64,000 nt of DNA from DT-110 sp030148525 (GCA_965227445.1 OZ245751.1:3410001-3474000), one strand, 5' to 3'. Counted from the stretch's first letter, positions 17,514-26,799 are shown. Numbers and translations: made by a program. The notes: generated from the letters alone by a model not told the origin.

Positions 17514-19157
17514 TTAGGAGCTCTGGCGGTAAACACGGCCCTCCCAGGGTCTCAGGGCATCCGATGCAGCACCCGGTGCCGGATAGTTTCCGGTCAGCCA
17601 GGTGTATCCATTGTCCACCGGGAGATCAGATATTGGGTCGTCTGTAAAATTCAGCACGATCAGATAACTGCCATCCGCATCTTCCCGTCGGTAAGCGTAC
17701 AGGTCGTTACGGCCACCATCCACTTGCGTATAGGATCCATAGATCAGGGATTTATGCTTTTTGCGAAAAGCAAGCATCTCGCGATAGAAATGAAATATGG
17801 AATCTGGATTCTTGCGATCGGCCTCCACATTAATCGTTTGATAATTAGGGTTGACCTTTATCCACGGCGAACCGGTAGAAAACCCGGCCTGGAAATCAGC
17901 AGACCACTGCATGGGCGTACGCACATTATCGCGGGCCTGTACGTGTACGGCCCCTAACATGGTCTCCATATTCCGGCCTTCCTTCTGCCAAATAGCTACA
18001 TTATTCTTGATCTCTACATCCCGGTAGTCATCGAATGACGGAAAGGCGACATTGGTCATCCCGATTTCCGTACCCTGGTACAGGCAGGGGGTTCCCCGCA
18101 AGGATAACAACAGTATGGCCAGCATCTTTGCGGATTCGACCCGGTATTCATCGTCATTACCAAACCGGGATACCAGACGGGGAAAGTCGTGGTTATCGAG
18201 GTAAATATTGAGCCAGCCATCATTGCCAATGGCCCGGTCCCATTTGGTGAAGATATCTTTGAATGTATTGAGATCCACATCCACGATATCGAACTTCCCC
18301 CCGGGGCCGTGATCTATGAACATATGGCCAAAATGAAAGATCATATCCAGCTCGTTCCGGTCTTTACCAACGTAAAGATTGGCTTTCTCCGGAGGAATGC
18401 CTACGCCCTCCCCAACCGTCATCATATCGTAGTGCGCCATCACCTCTTCGTGCATCTCCTGCAGAAATTCGTGCACACGGGGGCCATTGCAATACAACTC
18501 TTCCACCACTTTGTTGAAGTCGGAGTAGTCGGCATCGGGCCACGACAACCGCTTGGATATCATAGGGATGACATCCATCCGAAAGCCGTCCACCCCTTTA
18601 TCTAACCAGAACCGCATCAGGTCGTAGACTTCTCTTCGCACCTGCGGATTCTCCCAATTAAGGTCGGGTTGTTTTTTGGTAAACAGGTGGAGGTAATAAG
18701 CACCGGCCTGTTCATCGTATTGCCAGGCGGAACCACCAAACATAGATTGCCAGTTGTTGGGAGGCTCCGGTTGCCAGATGTAGTAGTCGCGATAGGGATT
18801 GTCGGGTGAAGAGCGAGCCTGCTGAAACCAATGATGCTCGTCGGAGGTATGGTTGACCACGAGATCCATGACTAACTTCATGTCGCGTTGATGGATACCC
18901 TCCAGCACGGCATCAAATTCTGCCATCGTCCCAAATTCATCCATGACAGACCGGTAATCACTGATATCGTAGCCGTTGTCGTCATTGGGAGATTGATAGA
19001 TAGGGCTCAACCAGATGATATCGATACCCAATTCTTGCAGGTAATCCAGCTTTTGCAAAATACCTCCCAAGTCACCAATACCATCACCATTGCTATCCAT
19101 GAAGGATCGGGGATAGATCTGATAGATCACACCTTCTTTCCACCAGTGTTGTTTCAT
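17514..19157 (-). CDS. GH13 alpha-glucosidase (oligo-1,6-glucosidase type)
   Basis: A 547-aa GH13 enzyme starting MKQHWWKEGVIYQIYPRSFM. The family regions are present: DGIGDLGGILQKLDYLQELG, LVMDLVVNHTSDEHHWF, VDGFRMDVIPM with the nucleophile Asp, VGEGVGI with the acid Glu, and IYLDNHDFPRLVSRFGND. The arrangement and length fit oligo-1,6-glucosidase or trehalose-6-phosphate hydrolase relatives, which act on short alpha-glucosides in the cytoplasm. A 44-codon upstream extension in frame has no family character and lacks a signal peptide, so the internal ATG at 19157 is preferred. The next gene upstream (19348-20412) is another glycosidase on the same strand, which suggests a small alpha-glucoside-use unit. 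Confidence 0.9.
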   Translation of the reverse strand: MKQHWWKEGVIYQIYPRSFMDSNGDGIGDLGGILQKLDYLQELGIDIIWLSPIYQSPNDDNGYDISDYRSVMDEFGTMAEFDAVLEGIHQRDMKLVMDLVVNHTSDEHHWFQQARSSPDNPYRDYYIWQPEPPNNWQSMFGGSAWQYDEQAGAYYLHLFTKKQPDLNWENPQVRREVYDLMRFWLDKGVDGFRMDVIPMISKRLSWPDADYSDFNKVVEELYCNGPRVHEFLQEMHEEVMAHYDMMTVGEGVGIPPEKANLYVGKDRNELDMIFHFGHMFIDHGPGGKFDIVDVDLNTFKDIFTKWDRAIGNDGWLNIYLDNHDFPRLVSRFGNDDEYRVESAKMLAILLLSLRGTPCLYQGTEIGMTNVAFPSFDDYRDVEIKNNVAIWQKEGRNMETMLGAVHVQARDNVRTPMQWSADFQAGFSTGSPWIKVNPNYQTINVEADRKNPDSIFHFYREMLAFRKKHKSLIYGSYTQVDGGRNDLYAYRREDADGSYLIVLNFTDDPISDLPVDNGYTWLTGNYPAPGAASDALRPWEGRVYRQSS

Positions 19158-19347
19158 ACCCTTGTCAATTTGGCTCTCTGACAATTTCTGCGCCTTGATG
19201 TAAAGGCTTTCGCTAAAAGCCCTACTCCCGCTGGTCGTATTTCTTTCCGCGATGGCATTTCCCGCAAAAAAAACCGGAGAAGGGTCCATTTATCATACCG
19301 GGCACCAAAAAAAGGTCCCGAAGAGAAGCGAATATACAGCCTTCTCT

Positions 19348-20412
19348 TCAGGACCAATGCCCCCCGCCAATGCTTTTTTTGCCGAAAGGCTTACTCAAAA
19401 AAGCAGGGATGTTGCAGGGACCGCTCCATGATATCCACCAGGATAGCAGCGGTTTTTGGTTGTTGCCCGTTGCCGATTCCCCGATTTCCCGATTTCCCAG
19501 GATAGACTGAGTGTGCTCGAAGTGAGCGTAAAAGCCGTATTCCCCGATAAGATTTCCCATATCTGTACGCAGGCGTATCGACAGGTCATCGAAATCGTAG
19601 CGCATTAGTCCGTAATAAAGTAACCAGTTGATGACCGGATCTACCGCATCCTTATGGAAAGGTCCGGGATCATCTTCAGTGGCCAGGCTTACCCTGGGTA
19701 CCCAATAGTGTCCCTCTTCGATGAAGTTGGCTTCGAGGATGGCACGCATATCCTCGGCCTGTCCCTGATCGCCGACATCGGCAATCAACGGCAATACGCC
19801 CCCGATGGATCCCGTGAGAACGGTATCTCCACAATAGGTATCGCGTGGCAGGAAGATGCCGTACTCTGTATCCCACAAAAGGTCATTCATGGAGAAAACC
19901 GTCAGCTCGTGGCGCTCTAGTAAATCATCGATGGAGCACCGGGTCAAACCAGCCAAACGAAAAAGACATTCATTAGACCAAACCAACAGGGACAAATGCA
20001 GAGGCTCCTGCACGGAGTATCGGCCCTCCTGCACCTCCATATCTTCCCAATAAGGAGCATCGGGCAATAGCGATTCCGAAGCGTAATGCAAACAGGGCAT
20101 ACCGTCTTCCCCTATATCGCGATCGCGGTACCAAGCCAATTGTTGCTGGATCAATCCTTGAACGACAGCTTGTAAGTGATTAGGCGGAGTCGGTGCGGTT
20201 TCGGTTGTTGCTCCGTATTCCATCCATAAAAGAATGGGAACCAGTAAGCGTTCGCTGGGATTACCAATACTGAATGGGTTATTGCTCAATGAATTGAGTA
20301 GCTTCCCCGGAGCCCGGTGAAGGGTCGCCACCCCGGACCAGGGTGGGACAAAGGAGTTTTTGTCGACGAGATACCAAGCGGCATCAACGACTGGTCGTTG
20401 AAGTGTTTCCAT
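19348..20412 (-). CDS. MGH1-like six-hairpin glycosidase, 3' end frameshifted
   Basis: The start METLQRPVVDAAWYLVDKNS and the middle (GIFLPRDTYCGDTVLTGSIG, VINWLLYYGLMRYDF) look like the (alpha/alpha)6 MGH1-like/trehalase-type glycosidases; confidence in the family is moderate. The last part is out of frame. After ILGNREIG the current frame yields an unrelated tail to 19348. If one of two identical GATTTCCC octamers (plus strand 19483-19490, 19491-19498) is removed, the protein reads ILGNRGIGNGQQPKTAAILV, then DIMERSLQHPCFFE and stops at 19391. The change is therefore an 8-bp tandem duplication, not a homopolymer error. The recovered ending fits this fold, whose last helix often contains a T-A-A/L-V-x-D motif. 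Confidence 0.65.
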   Translation of the reverse strand: METLQRPVVDAAWYLVDKNSFVPPWSGVATLHRAPGKLLNSLSNNPFSIGNPSERLLVPILLWMEYGATTETAPTPPNHLQAVVQGLIQQQLAWYRDRDIGEDGMPCLHYASESLLPDAPYWEDMEVQEGRYSVQEPLHLSLLVWSNECLFRLAGLTRCSIDDLLERHELTVFSMNDLLWDTEYGIFLPRDTYCGDTVLTGSIGGVLPLIADVGDQGQAEDMRAILEANFIEEGHYWVPRVSLATEDDPGPFHKDAVDPVINWLLYYGLMRYDFDDLSIRLRTDMGNLIGEYGFYAHFEHTQSILGNREIGESATGNNQKPLLSWWISWSGPCNIPAFLSKPFGKKSIGGGHWS

Positions 20413-20600
20413 AGTGTTTCTTAGTGTTTCAACAAACAGAAAAACCACTGGCACGTGCTACCACGTGTTCGTGTTTCATTTCCGAGTTAAATTCCCCTTG
20501 ATGCCGGTTAGACTGTAGAATAATGGTTCGAAAATTCCATAGGAATTCGACGATACCATCACATACTCATTATTCGTATAGCGGAATAAAAGGTTTCGGG

Positions 20601-20630
20601 TTGGTCAGAGTTTTATTTTTTATAATTTTA
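20601..20630 (+). promoter_or_regulatory. Possible promoter of the yegP-like gene
   Basis: TTGG at 20601-20604 and TAATTTTA at 20623-20630 are near the Bacteroidota -33 TTTG and -7 TAnnTTTG with acceptable spacing. The final G of the -7 box is missing, so the call is weak. It lies 33 bases upstream of the ATG. Confidence 0.35.
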
Positions 20631-20662
20631 GAAGAGCTATTTTTAATCCAAAAAGCACGATA

Positions 20663-21001
20663 ATGAAATTTGAAATTTTTAAAAGTGAGTCCGGAGAGAA
20701 ATTTTATTTCCGTCTGAAAGCCAAAAACGGACAGGTTATTCTCACCAGCCAGGGCTACGCAAGCAAGGCTTCAGCGAAAAATGGAATTGACTCCGTAAAA
20801 AAACACTCCGCTTCTAAGGATAATTTTGAGATCAAAGAGTCTTCAGACGGTAAGCCTTATTTCAACCTGTGCTCCTCCAATAGCCAGGTTGTTGGTAGCA
20901 GCCAGCGGTATTCGTCTGATTCTTCTATGAAGAAAGGTATCGATTCCGTAATGACGGTAGCTCCTGAAGCCGAGATCGTTGATCTGACCCTCGAAAGCTA
21001 A
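20663..21001 (+). CDS. YegP-family protein (two DUF1508 repeats)
   Basis: A 112-aa protein with two copies of the DUF1508 unit: FEIFKSESGEKFYFRLKAKN with GQVILTSQGYASKASAKNGI (1-50), and FEIKESSDGKPYFNLCSSNS with QVVGSSQRYSSDSSMKKGI (53-95). Length and duplication match E. coli YegP. The family is small, cytoplasmic and of unknown biochemical role. It is a monocistron with its own terminator at 21040-21078, and AT-rich DNA precedes it. Confidence 0.92.
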   Translation: MKFEIFKSESGEKFYFRLKAKNGQVILTSQGYASKASAKNGIDSVKKHSASKDNFEIKESSDGKPYFNLCSSNSQVVGSSQRYSSDSSMKKGIDSVMTVAPEAEIVDLTLES

Positions 21002-21039
21002 GCAGTATTCCCGATAATCTGCTTTCGTTCACCAAGCAA

Positions 21040-21078
21040 ACACCGTAGCCAACTCATTGCTGGTTACGGTGTTTTTTT
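21040..21078 (+). terminator. Rho-independent terminator after yegP-like gene
   Basis: ACACCGTAGCCA (21040-21051) pairs with TGGTTACGGTGT (21061-21072) with one mismatch and is followed by a T7 run. Confidence 0.88.
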
Positions 21079-21094
21079 CAATTTTTCCACGTCT

Positions 21095-21823
21095 ATGCCA
21101 GCAATTAATCTTTGGTCGAGCCCGCGAAATATAAGCACCGCCCTCATGTATTCCTTTGCCCAAAGACCGGATACCGTCGTTTTTGACGAGCCCCTCTACG
21201 CTCATTACCTGTCACATACAACAACGGAGGCCAACCATCCGGGGGCCAAGGACATTCTCCGGTCACAAAACCCCGACGGAGAGGCTGTTATCCGGGACCT
21301 TATCCTGGCCGAGCACCAGCGTCCGGTAGCTCTTTTCAAACAAATGACGCACCACCTCATAGCATTGGATCAGGAATTTCTGGCCAAAACCGATAACGTG
21401 CTGTTGATACGCGACCCCAAAGCCATTATCAGCTCCTACGCCAAAGTTATCCCCAACCCCACCATACAGGATGTCGGCATTGCCCAACAAACCCATTTGC
21501 TGCGGGAGTTAAAAAGGCTTGGTACCCTGCGGGCTGTGGTCGACACCAATGACCTGCTCAAGGATCCCTCTGGTATGTTGCAGGCACTATGTGCTGCTCT
21601 GGACATTCCTTTTTACGAGGACATGTTGCACTGGCCTGCCGGCCCCCGCCCGGAGGATGGTGTGTGGGCAACCTATTGGTACGCAAATGTGCACAAATCA
21701 ACGGGGTTTAAACCCTATACACCGCGTACCTACTCCCTGACTGGTTCGTTGGCAGACCTGGCCGATACATGTCAACCCTATTACGACGAACTATACCAGG
21801 AAGCGCTGCAGCCCGTTTCCTGA
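21095..21823 (+). CDS. Sulfotransferase-fold protein paired with the class IV aminotransferase
   Basis: A 242-aa protein with the PAPS-type phosphate loop near its start (INLWSSPRNISTALMYSFAQ) and the second nucleotide motif VLLIRDPKAIISSYAKVI. Other conserved parts are DEPLYAHYL, FKQMTHHLI and the tail YTPRTYSLTGSLADLADTC. The nearest relatives I recall are the N-terminal domain of plant branched-chain-aminotransferase-like proteins, where this fold is fused to a class IV aminotransferase. Here the aminotransferase is the next gene, 32 bases on, so the pair is a split version of that fusion. The acceptor substrate is unknown. Cytoplasmic. Confidence 0.8.
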   Translation: MPAINLWSSPRNISTALMYSFAQRPDTVVFDEPLYAHYLSHTTTEANHPGAKDILRSQNPDGEAVIRDLILAEHQRPVALFKQMTHHLIALDQEFLAKTDNVLLIRDPKAIISSYAKVIPNPTIQDVGIAQQTHLLRELKRLGTLRAVVDTNDLLKDPSGMLQALCAALDIPFYEDMLHWPAGPRPEDGVWATYWYANVHKSTGFKPYTPRTYSLTGSLADLADTCQPYYDELYQEALQPVS

Positions 21824-21855
21824 TTTTTTGACACCCAACACAATAACGCTTTTCT

Positions 21856-22752
21856 ATGCTCCAAAAATTCGACCCTAAGAACAAAGATATCCAGGTATAC
21901 GTCGGCGACGGCCTGGTTCACCGTGATGATGCCGTAGTTTCCGTTTTCGACAGTGTTGTCCAGGGAGGCGATGCAGTCTGGGAAGGCCTGCGGGTATACG
22001 ACGGCCGCGTTCTGTCACTCGATGCCCACCTCGAGCGCTTACAAAATTCGGCACACGCCCTGGCCTTTCGGGATGTACCGGATAACGACACCATCAAAAA
22101 AGCCATCTTCCAGACCCTGCAGGCAAACAATATGCGGGATGGGGTGCATATTCGGCTCACCCTGACGCGGGGAAAGAAAATCACCTCCGGTATGGATCCC
22201 CGCCTGAATCAATTTGGGCCGACCCTGATCGTACTGGCGGAGTGGAAGCCGCCCGTGTATCCGCCCGCTATCACGCTCATTACTACTTCCCAGCGTCGGA
22301 ATAACCCCATGTTTCTCGACTCCAAGATTCACCATAATAACCTCCTCAATAACATCCTGGCCAAGATCGAGGCCAATCATGCAGGAGCGGATGCCGGGAT
22401 CATGCTCGACAAAGACGGCTTCGTCGCCGAAGCCAACGGGGTGAACCTCTTTTTCATTCGCAAAGGCATGGTACATACCCCCTTTGCAACCGCTTGTCTA
22501 CCCGGAATTACTCGTCAGACGGTTATTGACCTCTGCCGGAGGAACAATATCCCCGTTCAGGAGGGTAATTATTCCATCACCGAATTCTACACAGCCGATG
22601 AGGTCTTCACGACCGGAACTATGGGCGAGTTGACCAAGGTGGAAGAGATCGACGGCCGCCAGATCCGGGGAGGCGAAAACAGTGTACTGGATATGCTGCA
22701 GGAACTCTTTGGTGCCTACACCAAAACGGAGGGTACCCCCTTACCCTTTTAA
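21856..22752 (+). CDS. Class IV (branched-chain-type) aminotransferase
   Basis: A 298-aa PLP enzyme of fold type IV. DDAVVSVFDSVVQGGDAVWE and GLRVYDGRVLSLDAHLERL are the N-terminal family blocks. LDSKIHHNNLLNNILAKIEA probably carries the catalytic lysine (in DSK). DKDGFVAEANGVNLFFIRKG has the conserved E-A-N, and FTTGTMGELTKVEEIDGR is the C-terminal phosphate-binding block. The family covers branched-chain and D-amino-acid aminotransferases and aminodeoxychorismate lyases, and the precise substrate cannot be told. It follows the sulfotransferase-fold gene with a 32-base gap and is surely co-transcribed with it. Confidence 0.88.
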   Translation: MLQKFDPKNKDIQVYVGDGLVHRDDAVVSVFDSVVQGGDAVWEGLRVYDGRVLSLDAHLERLQNSAHALAFRDVPDNDTIKKAIFQTLQANNMRDGVHIRLTLTRGKKITSGMDPRLNQFGPTLIVLAEWKPPVYPPAITLITTSQRRNNPMFLDSKIHHNNLLNNILAKIEANHAGADAGIMLDKDGFVAEANGVNLFFIRKGMVHTPFATACLPGITRQTVIDLCRRNNIPVQEGNYSITEFYTADEVFTTGTMGELTKVEEIDGRQIRGGENSVLDMLQELFGAYTKTEGTPLPF

Positions 22753-22762
22753 AGAGCCCTAA

Positions 22763-23223
22763 ATGAGTACCCAGGAATGGAAATCGTCGGGGGAGATTCG
22801 CGAGATCGGTGGCTATCGTATCTTCGTGCGGGAGGGGCCGGCTAATGGCCCCACATTGCTTTTGTTGCACGGTTTTCCCACCGCAAGTTGGGATTGGCAC
22901 CGAGTATGGCCAGTACGGAGGTTGACTCCTTCTGGTACCTTTTACAATGCAACCGGGGGAAGCACTGTGTTCCGGCCCTACTGCGGTATATGGAGGAGCG
23001 CGTTGAGCAACGTCACCGTTGGGTCCCGCCATTGCTCGACAGCCCCTACTCTATCCGGCTCATCAATGGACCTGAGGATCCCATCTCGGGGCGGCACCTG
23101 GCCGAGCACTATGCCAACCTTCGGCCCGACGCAGACATTGTGTATATAAAAGGTGTGGGGCATTACCCTCAGATCGAAGCGCCGCAGGCAGTGCTCGATG
23201 CCTTTCTTGATTTTCACAGCTAA
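22763..23223 (+). pseudogene. Internally deleted alpha/beta hydrolase
   Basis: The first about 50 codons (22763-22912) are the start of an alpha/beta hydrolase: GPTLLLLHGFPTASWDWHRV, with the oxyanion HGFP. Another frame then runs from about 22905 to 23223 and is the end of the same family: FWYLLQCNRGKHCVPALLRY, RHRWVPPLLDSPYSIRLING, PEDPISGRHLAEHY, GVGHYPQIEAPQAVLDAFL, with the catalytic histidine in GHYP. The middle of the protein (about 150-180 residues, including the nucleophile serine elbow) is missing and the halves are out of frame. Enzymatically dead. It follows the aminotransferase by 10 bases, so it was probably the third gene of that operon. Confidence 0.82.
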
Positions 23224-23232
23224 GCTTACACC

Positions 23233-24033
23233 ATGCAACGTTCCTTTACCGACCAAATGAATCGTAGTGTAACCCTCGATTTTCCGCCCCAGCGAATTGT
23301 GAGTCTGGTACCAAGCCAGACGGAACTACTGTACAGCCTGGGATTGGAAAAAGAGGTTGTGGGTATCACCAAGTTTTGCGTGGAACCGGAATCCTGGTTC
23401 CGGTCCAAAACCCGGGTGGGTGGGACCAAGCAGGTACACTTCGACCGCATCGCGGACTTGCAGCCAGACCTTATCCTGGCCAATAAGGAGGAAAATGACC
23501 GGAGCGATATTATGCACCTGGAACGGCAATACCCCGTTTGGATCAGTGACATACAGGCCCTCAAAGATGCCCTGATGATGATCCGTCAGGTGGGCGAGGT
23601 TTGCCGGCGAAGCGACCAGGCCCTTTCCCTGATCCAGGATATTCGCCAGAAATTCGACAACTGGGAAAAGCAGCGTCCGGAAATCCCGGTCACGGCCGCC
23701 TACTTTATCTGGGCTAAACCTCTCATGGTCGCGGGAGGGCATACCTTCATCAATCACCTCATGGAGCGGGCCGGATTCCGAAATATTTTTGCCCATCTTG
23801 ACCGCTATCCCGAGGTAACCGAAGCCCAAGTGTTGGAGCAACAACCAGAAGCAATCCTTCTTTCCAGTGAACCTTTCCCTTTCAAAGAGAAACACCTAAA
23901 CAATTGGCGCCAACGTTTTCCCGAAAGCCAGATAGTTTTAGTCGATGGCATGGCTTTCTCCTGGTACGGAAGCCGATTGCATTCTTCTCCCGACTACTTT
24001 GCGCAGCTTCATCGCCAACTTACTAGTTCCTGA
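23233..24033 (+). CDS. BtuF/TroA-like metal or cobalamin binding protein without signal peptide
   Basis: A 266-aa helical-backbone binding protein of the BtuF/FecB type. RIVSLVPSQTELLYSLGLEK, VVGITKFCVEPESWF, VGGTKQVHFDRIADLQPDLI and the linker helix ALKDALMMIRQVGEVCRRSD are characteristic. YFIWAKPLMVAGGHTFINHL begins the C-terminal lobe. No signal peptide can be found even upstream, as in many Bacteroidota copies, so it may act in the cytoplasm or be a repurposed binding protein. It starts 9 bases after the hydrolase remnant and looks like the last gene of the 21095-24033 unit. Confidence 0.82.
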   Translation: MQRSFTDQMNRSVTLDFPPQRIVSLVPSQTELLYSLGLEKEVVGITKFCVEPESWFRSKTRVGGTKQVHFDRIADLQPDLILANKEENDRSDIMHLERQYPVWISDIQALKDALMMIRQVGEVCRRSDQALSLIQDIRQKFDNWEKQRPEIPVTAAYFIWAKPLMVAGGHTFINHLMERAGFRNIFAHLDRYPEVTEAQVLEQQPEAILLSSEPFPFKEKHLNNWRQRFPESQIVLVDGMAFSWYGSRLHSSPDYFAQLHRQLTSS

Positions 24034-24283
24034 TTTTTTTGGCGAAAGCTCCCTGAAAAAGCAAATTGGCAAAGTTCTTGCTGATAGTTTCCTACCCAAG
24101 ATAACGCAAACAACTTTACAGTAGCGTCTAACCCATCTTTAAGGTCTAAGCATGTAACGCTTTAAGCACTGACTTTGCGGAGCAAGGGTCAGGATTCCCG
24201 GCTGCACCAGGCAGAGGTTCCCTCCTTCACTTTGTTGCGGCGGGCAGGGAAGGTTGAGGTTGAGGTTGAGGCTAAGCTCCGAA
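24034..24283. other. Intergenic stretch before the heptamer array
   Basis: No gene seen. TTTTTTTGGCGAAAGC sits directly after the upstream stop (24034-24049), one copy of the recurrent word of this window. GGTTGA is repeated three times at 24252-24269. Confidence 0.6.
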
Positions 24284-24603
<320 letters not shown>

Positions 24604-24788
24604 TAAAAGTTGATCTACAGAGCAAGTAGTCCTGACGGAAGCTATACCTATCTGGTGTAGCCTGCGGGTCAGGTTATGCCTTCCGGCAAAAACCGACGCA
24701 CCGGTAATTGCCGCGGGCACAATTGGTAAGTACACCCCGTACTGGTCACTTCCGAGTGGCCCGTACTCATCGAAAAATTAAACCTACT

Positions 24789-26420
24789 ATGCTCAAAAAG
24801 CTACTGATGTTAAGCCTATTCACCCTGGCAGGACTGGCGGTGATGGCACAGACCCCCCAGGCCAAACGGGTAAACGGACAAGTATTGGTAAAGCTCAGAC
24901 CAGCCGTTGAATCTCATACGTTCATCGCCAAATTCGCGACTCAGTCGAGGGCTGGTGGCGGCGTATGGGTCGACCGTCGACTGAGCCGGTCGGGTAATAT
25001 CCACCTGATGAAATTCGATACCAATAGTGTATCGAGTGATGTCCTCATGGGCGAGCTAATGGATAACCCGCAAGTCGAAACGGCCAATTTTGACTATTAC
25101 GTACAGTCGCGTACCGATCCGAATGACCCTGAATACGAGGCACAATGGGGGCTGAAACGCATCGGCATCTCCGAGGTGTGGAATCACACGACGGGTGGCC
25201 TGAGTGCCAATGGCGACACCATTGTGGTAGCCATTCTGGATACGGGCTTTGATATTTATCACGAAGACCTGTTTCCAAACGTATGGCGTAACCACGCTGA
25301 AACGCCGGGTGATGGCATTGACAATGACGAAAACGGCTACGTGGATGACTACCTGGGATGGAACTTTATCGAAGACAGTCCCGAACACATTGCCGATCCC
25401 CACGGACACTCAGTGGCCGGCATTATCGGAGCCGCAGGTAACAACCAGATCGGGGTTACGGGCATCAATTGGGCGGTCAAGCTCATGGTCCTCGAAGCCC
25501 GTACCATTAGTGAGATCATTGCCGCCTATGAATACATTATCGATCAGCGGACTCAGTACAATACGAGTTATGGCCAAAGGGGAGCTTTCGTAGTTGCAAC
25601 CAATGCATCCTTCGGTATCAATCGGCTGTGGTGTGACCATCAACCACTATGGGGCGACATGTACAACACCCTCGGATCAGTGGGCATTCTCACGGCGGCC
25701 GGCACGGCCAATAATGCCTGGAATGTAGATGAGGTGGGCGATATGCCTACCACCTGCCCCAGCGAATTCCTGATGACGGTCCTTAATACCAACCCTTACG
25801 ACGAGCGTTACGTGGGTTCAGCTTACGGCCGCCATGCTATCGATATGGGGGCACCCGGACAAGGATCCTTTACCACCAAGCCGTATAACAGATACGGTGA
25901 ATTCAACGGGAATTCGGCGGCAGCGCCTCACCTTTCGGGGGCCATTGCACTATTGTACAGCCTGCCGTGCACCGAATTGGCCACGGACGCTTTGCGCAAT
26001 CCCGAGGCAACGGCATTGCGGATTCGGGAAGCGCTCTTGCAGGGGGTTGATCCGGTGCAGCAACTGGGACAGATCACCCAAACGGGTGGACGTCTGAACG
26101 TCGCTAACAGTATGAACCTGCTGATGGAAGACTGTACCGAACCAGAAGAAACAGAAACAGCCATTCAGTTGCGTCCCAATCCGGTTCGAACCTACGTCGA
26201 CATTAGCGTTCGGGCCGAACAGGGTGATGAGGCCGAGCTATTGATCCTCGATGCCCTGGGTCGGTTATATTACCAAGAACCAGTTACCACTGACCTGATC
26301 GACGAGGTGGATATACGTCGTATTCAAGTGGCAGGTTGGGCACCGGGCACGTACATCGTACTCCTCCGCAAAAACGGACAGGTACATTCCCGGAAGTTTG
26401 TGCTGACACCGGGAAGGTGA
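24789..26420 (+). CDS. S8 subtilisin-family protease with T9SS sorting tail
   Basis: A 543-aa secreted protease. I chose the ATG at 24789 because it gives a signal peptide (LLMLSLFTLAGLAVMAQ). An inhibitor-like propeptide follows (residues about 25-105). The catalytic triad is Asp151 in VVAILDTGFD, His205 in ADPHGHSVAG and Ser in NGNSAAAPHLSGAIALL, with the Asn oxyanion region in VVATNASFG. Residues about 165-190 (DGIDNDENGYVDDYLGWNF) are a Ca-binding-like insert common in this clade. The last about 75 residues are a type A T9SS sorting domain (IQLRPNPVRTYVDISV, WAPGTYIVLL, SRKFVL). So it is exported by the T9SS encoded 25 kb downstream. Confidence 0.93.
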   Translation: MLKKLLMLSLFTLAGLAVMAQTPQAKRVNGQVLVKLRPAVESHTFIAKFATQSRAGGGVWVDRRLSRSGNIHLMKFDTNSVSSDVLMGELMDNPQVETANFDYYVQSRTDPNDPEYEAQWGLKRIGISEVWNHTTGGLSANGDTIVVAILDTGFDIYHEDLFPNVWRNHAETPGDGIDNDENGYVDDYLGWNFIEDSPEHIADPHGHSVAGIIGAAGNNQIGVTGINWAVKLMVLEARTISEIIAAYEYIIDQRTQYNTSYGQRGAFVVATNASFGINRLWCDHQPLWGDMYNTLGSVGILTAAGTANNAWNVDEVGDMPTTCPSEFLMTVLNTNPYDERYVGSAYGRHAIDMGAPGQGSFTTKPYNRYGEFNGNSAAAPHLSGAIALLYSLPCTELATDALRNPEATALRIREALLQGVDPVQQLGQITQTGGRLNVANSMNLLMEDCTEPEETETAIQLRPNPVRTYVDISVRAEQGDEAELLILDALGRLYYQEPVTTDLIDEVDIRRIQVAGWAPGTYIVLLRKNGQVHSRKFVLTPGR

Positions 26421-26422
26421 AT

Positions 26423-26478
26423 CGGAAAGCGGATAGCGGAGGTCGGAAATCGGAAAGCGGATAGCGGATAGCGGAAAG
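26423..26478. repeat. Heptanucleotide array, 8 units of CGGAWAG type
   Basis: Eight 7-bp units beginning 2 bases after the protease stop: CGGAAAG, CGGATAG, CGGAGGT, CGGAAAT, CGGAAAG, CGGATAG, CGGATAG, CGGAAAG. The sequence is unrelated to the 24284 array but the unit length is the same. Confidence 0.85.
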
Positions 26479-26799
26479 CAAGACTTCAGCCCTCCACTTT
26501 AGTGGTGGGTTTTGAAATCAGAAATTAGTAACACAACTACTCTGCCCGAAGCCCCCTTCTCTTCCTAAGGCCACTCAGGATAAAACAAATTATCCGGCAT
26601 GGAAAAAGAGAGGGGGAATTGGAGAATTGGAGAATTGGAGAATTGGAGAATTGTGGAAAGGGTATGGTTTTATAGCTAAAAAATGCCAAAAGTATGGCAT
26701 ATCCGATTTTGCTTTCGTACATTTGCGCTCCTGCGGGGAAAGGCCCTTTCGGTTTCTTAATTTTTTGCCAAAAACATTTACAGGAACCGTTTTTTTATT
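26479..26799. other. Gene-free stretch with short repeats
   Basis: CCACTTTAGTGG palindrome at about 26497-26508, similar to CCACTAAAGTGG near 35893. Four exact 8-bp units GAATTGGA at 26616-26647. No credible reading frame. Confidence 0.6.
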
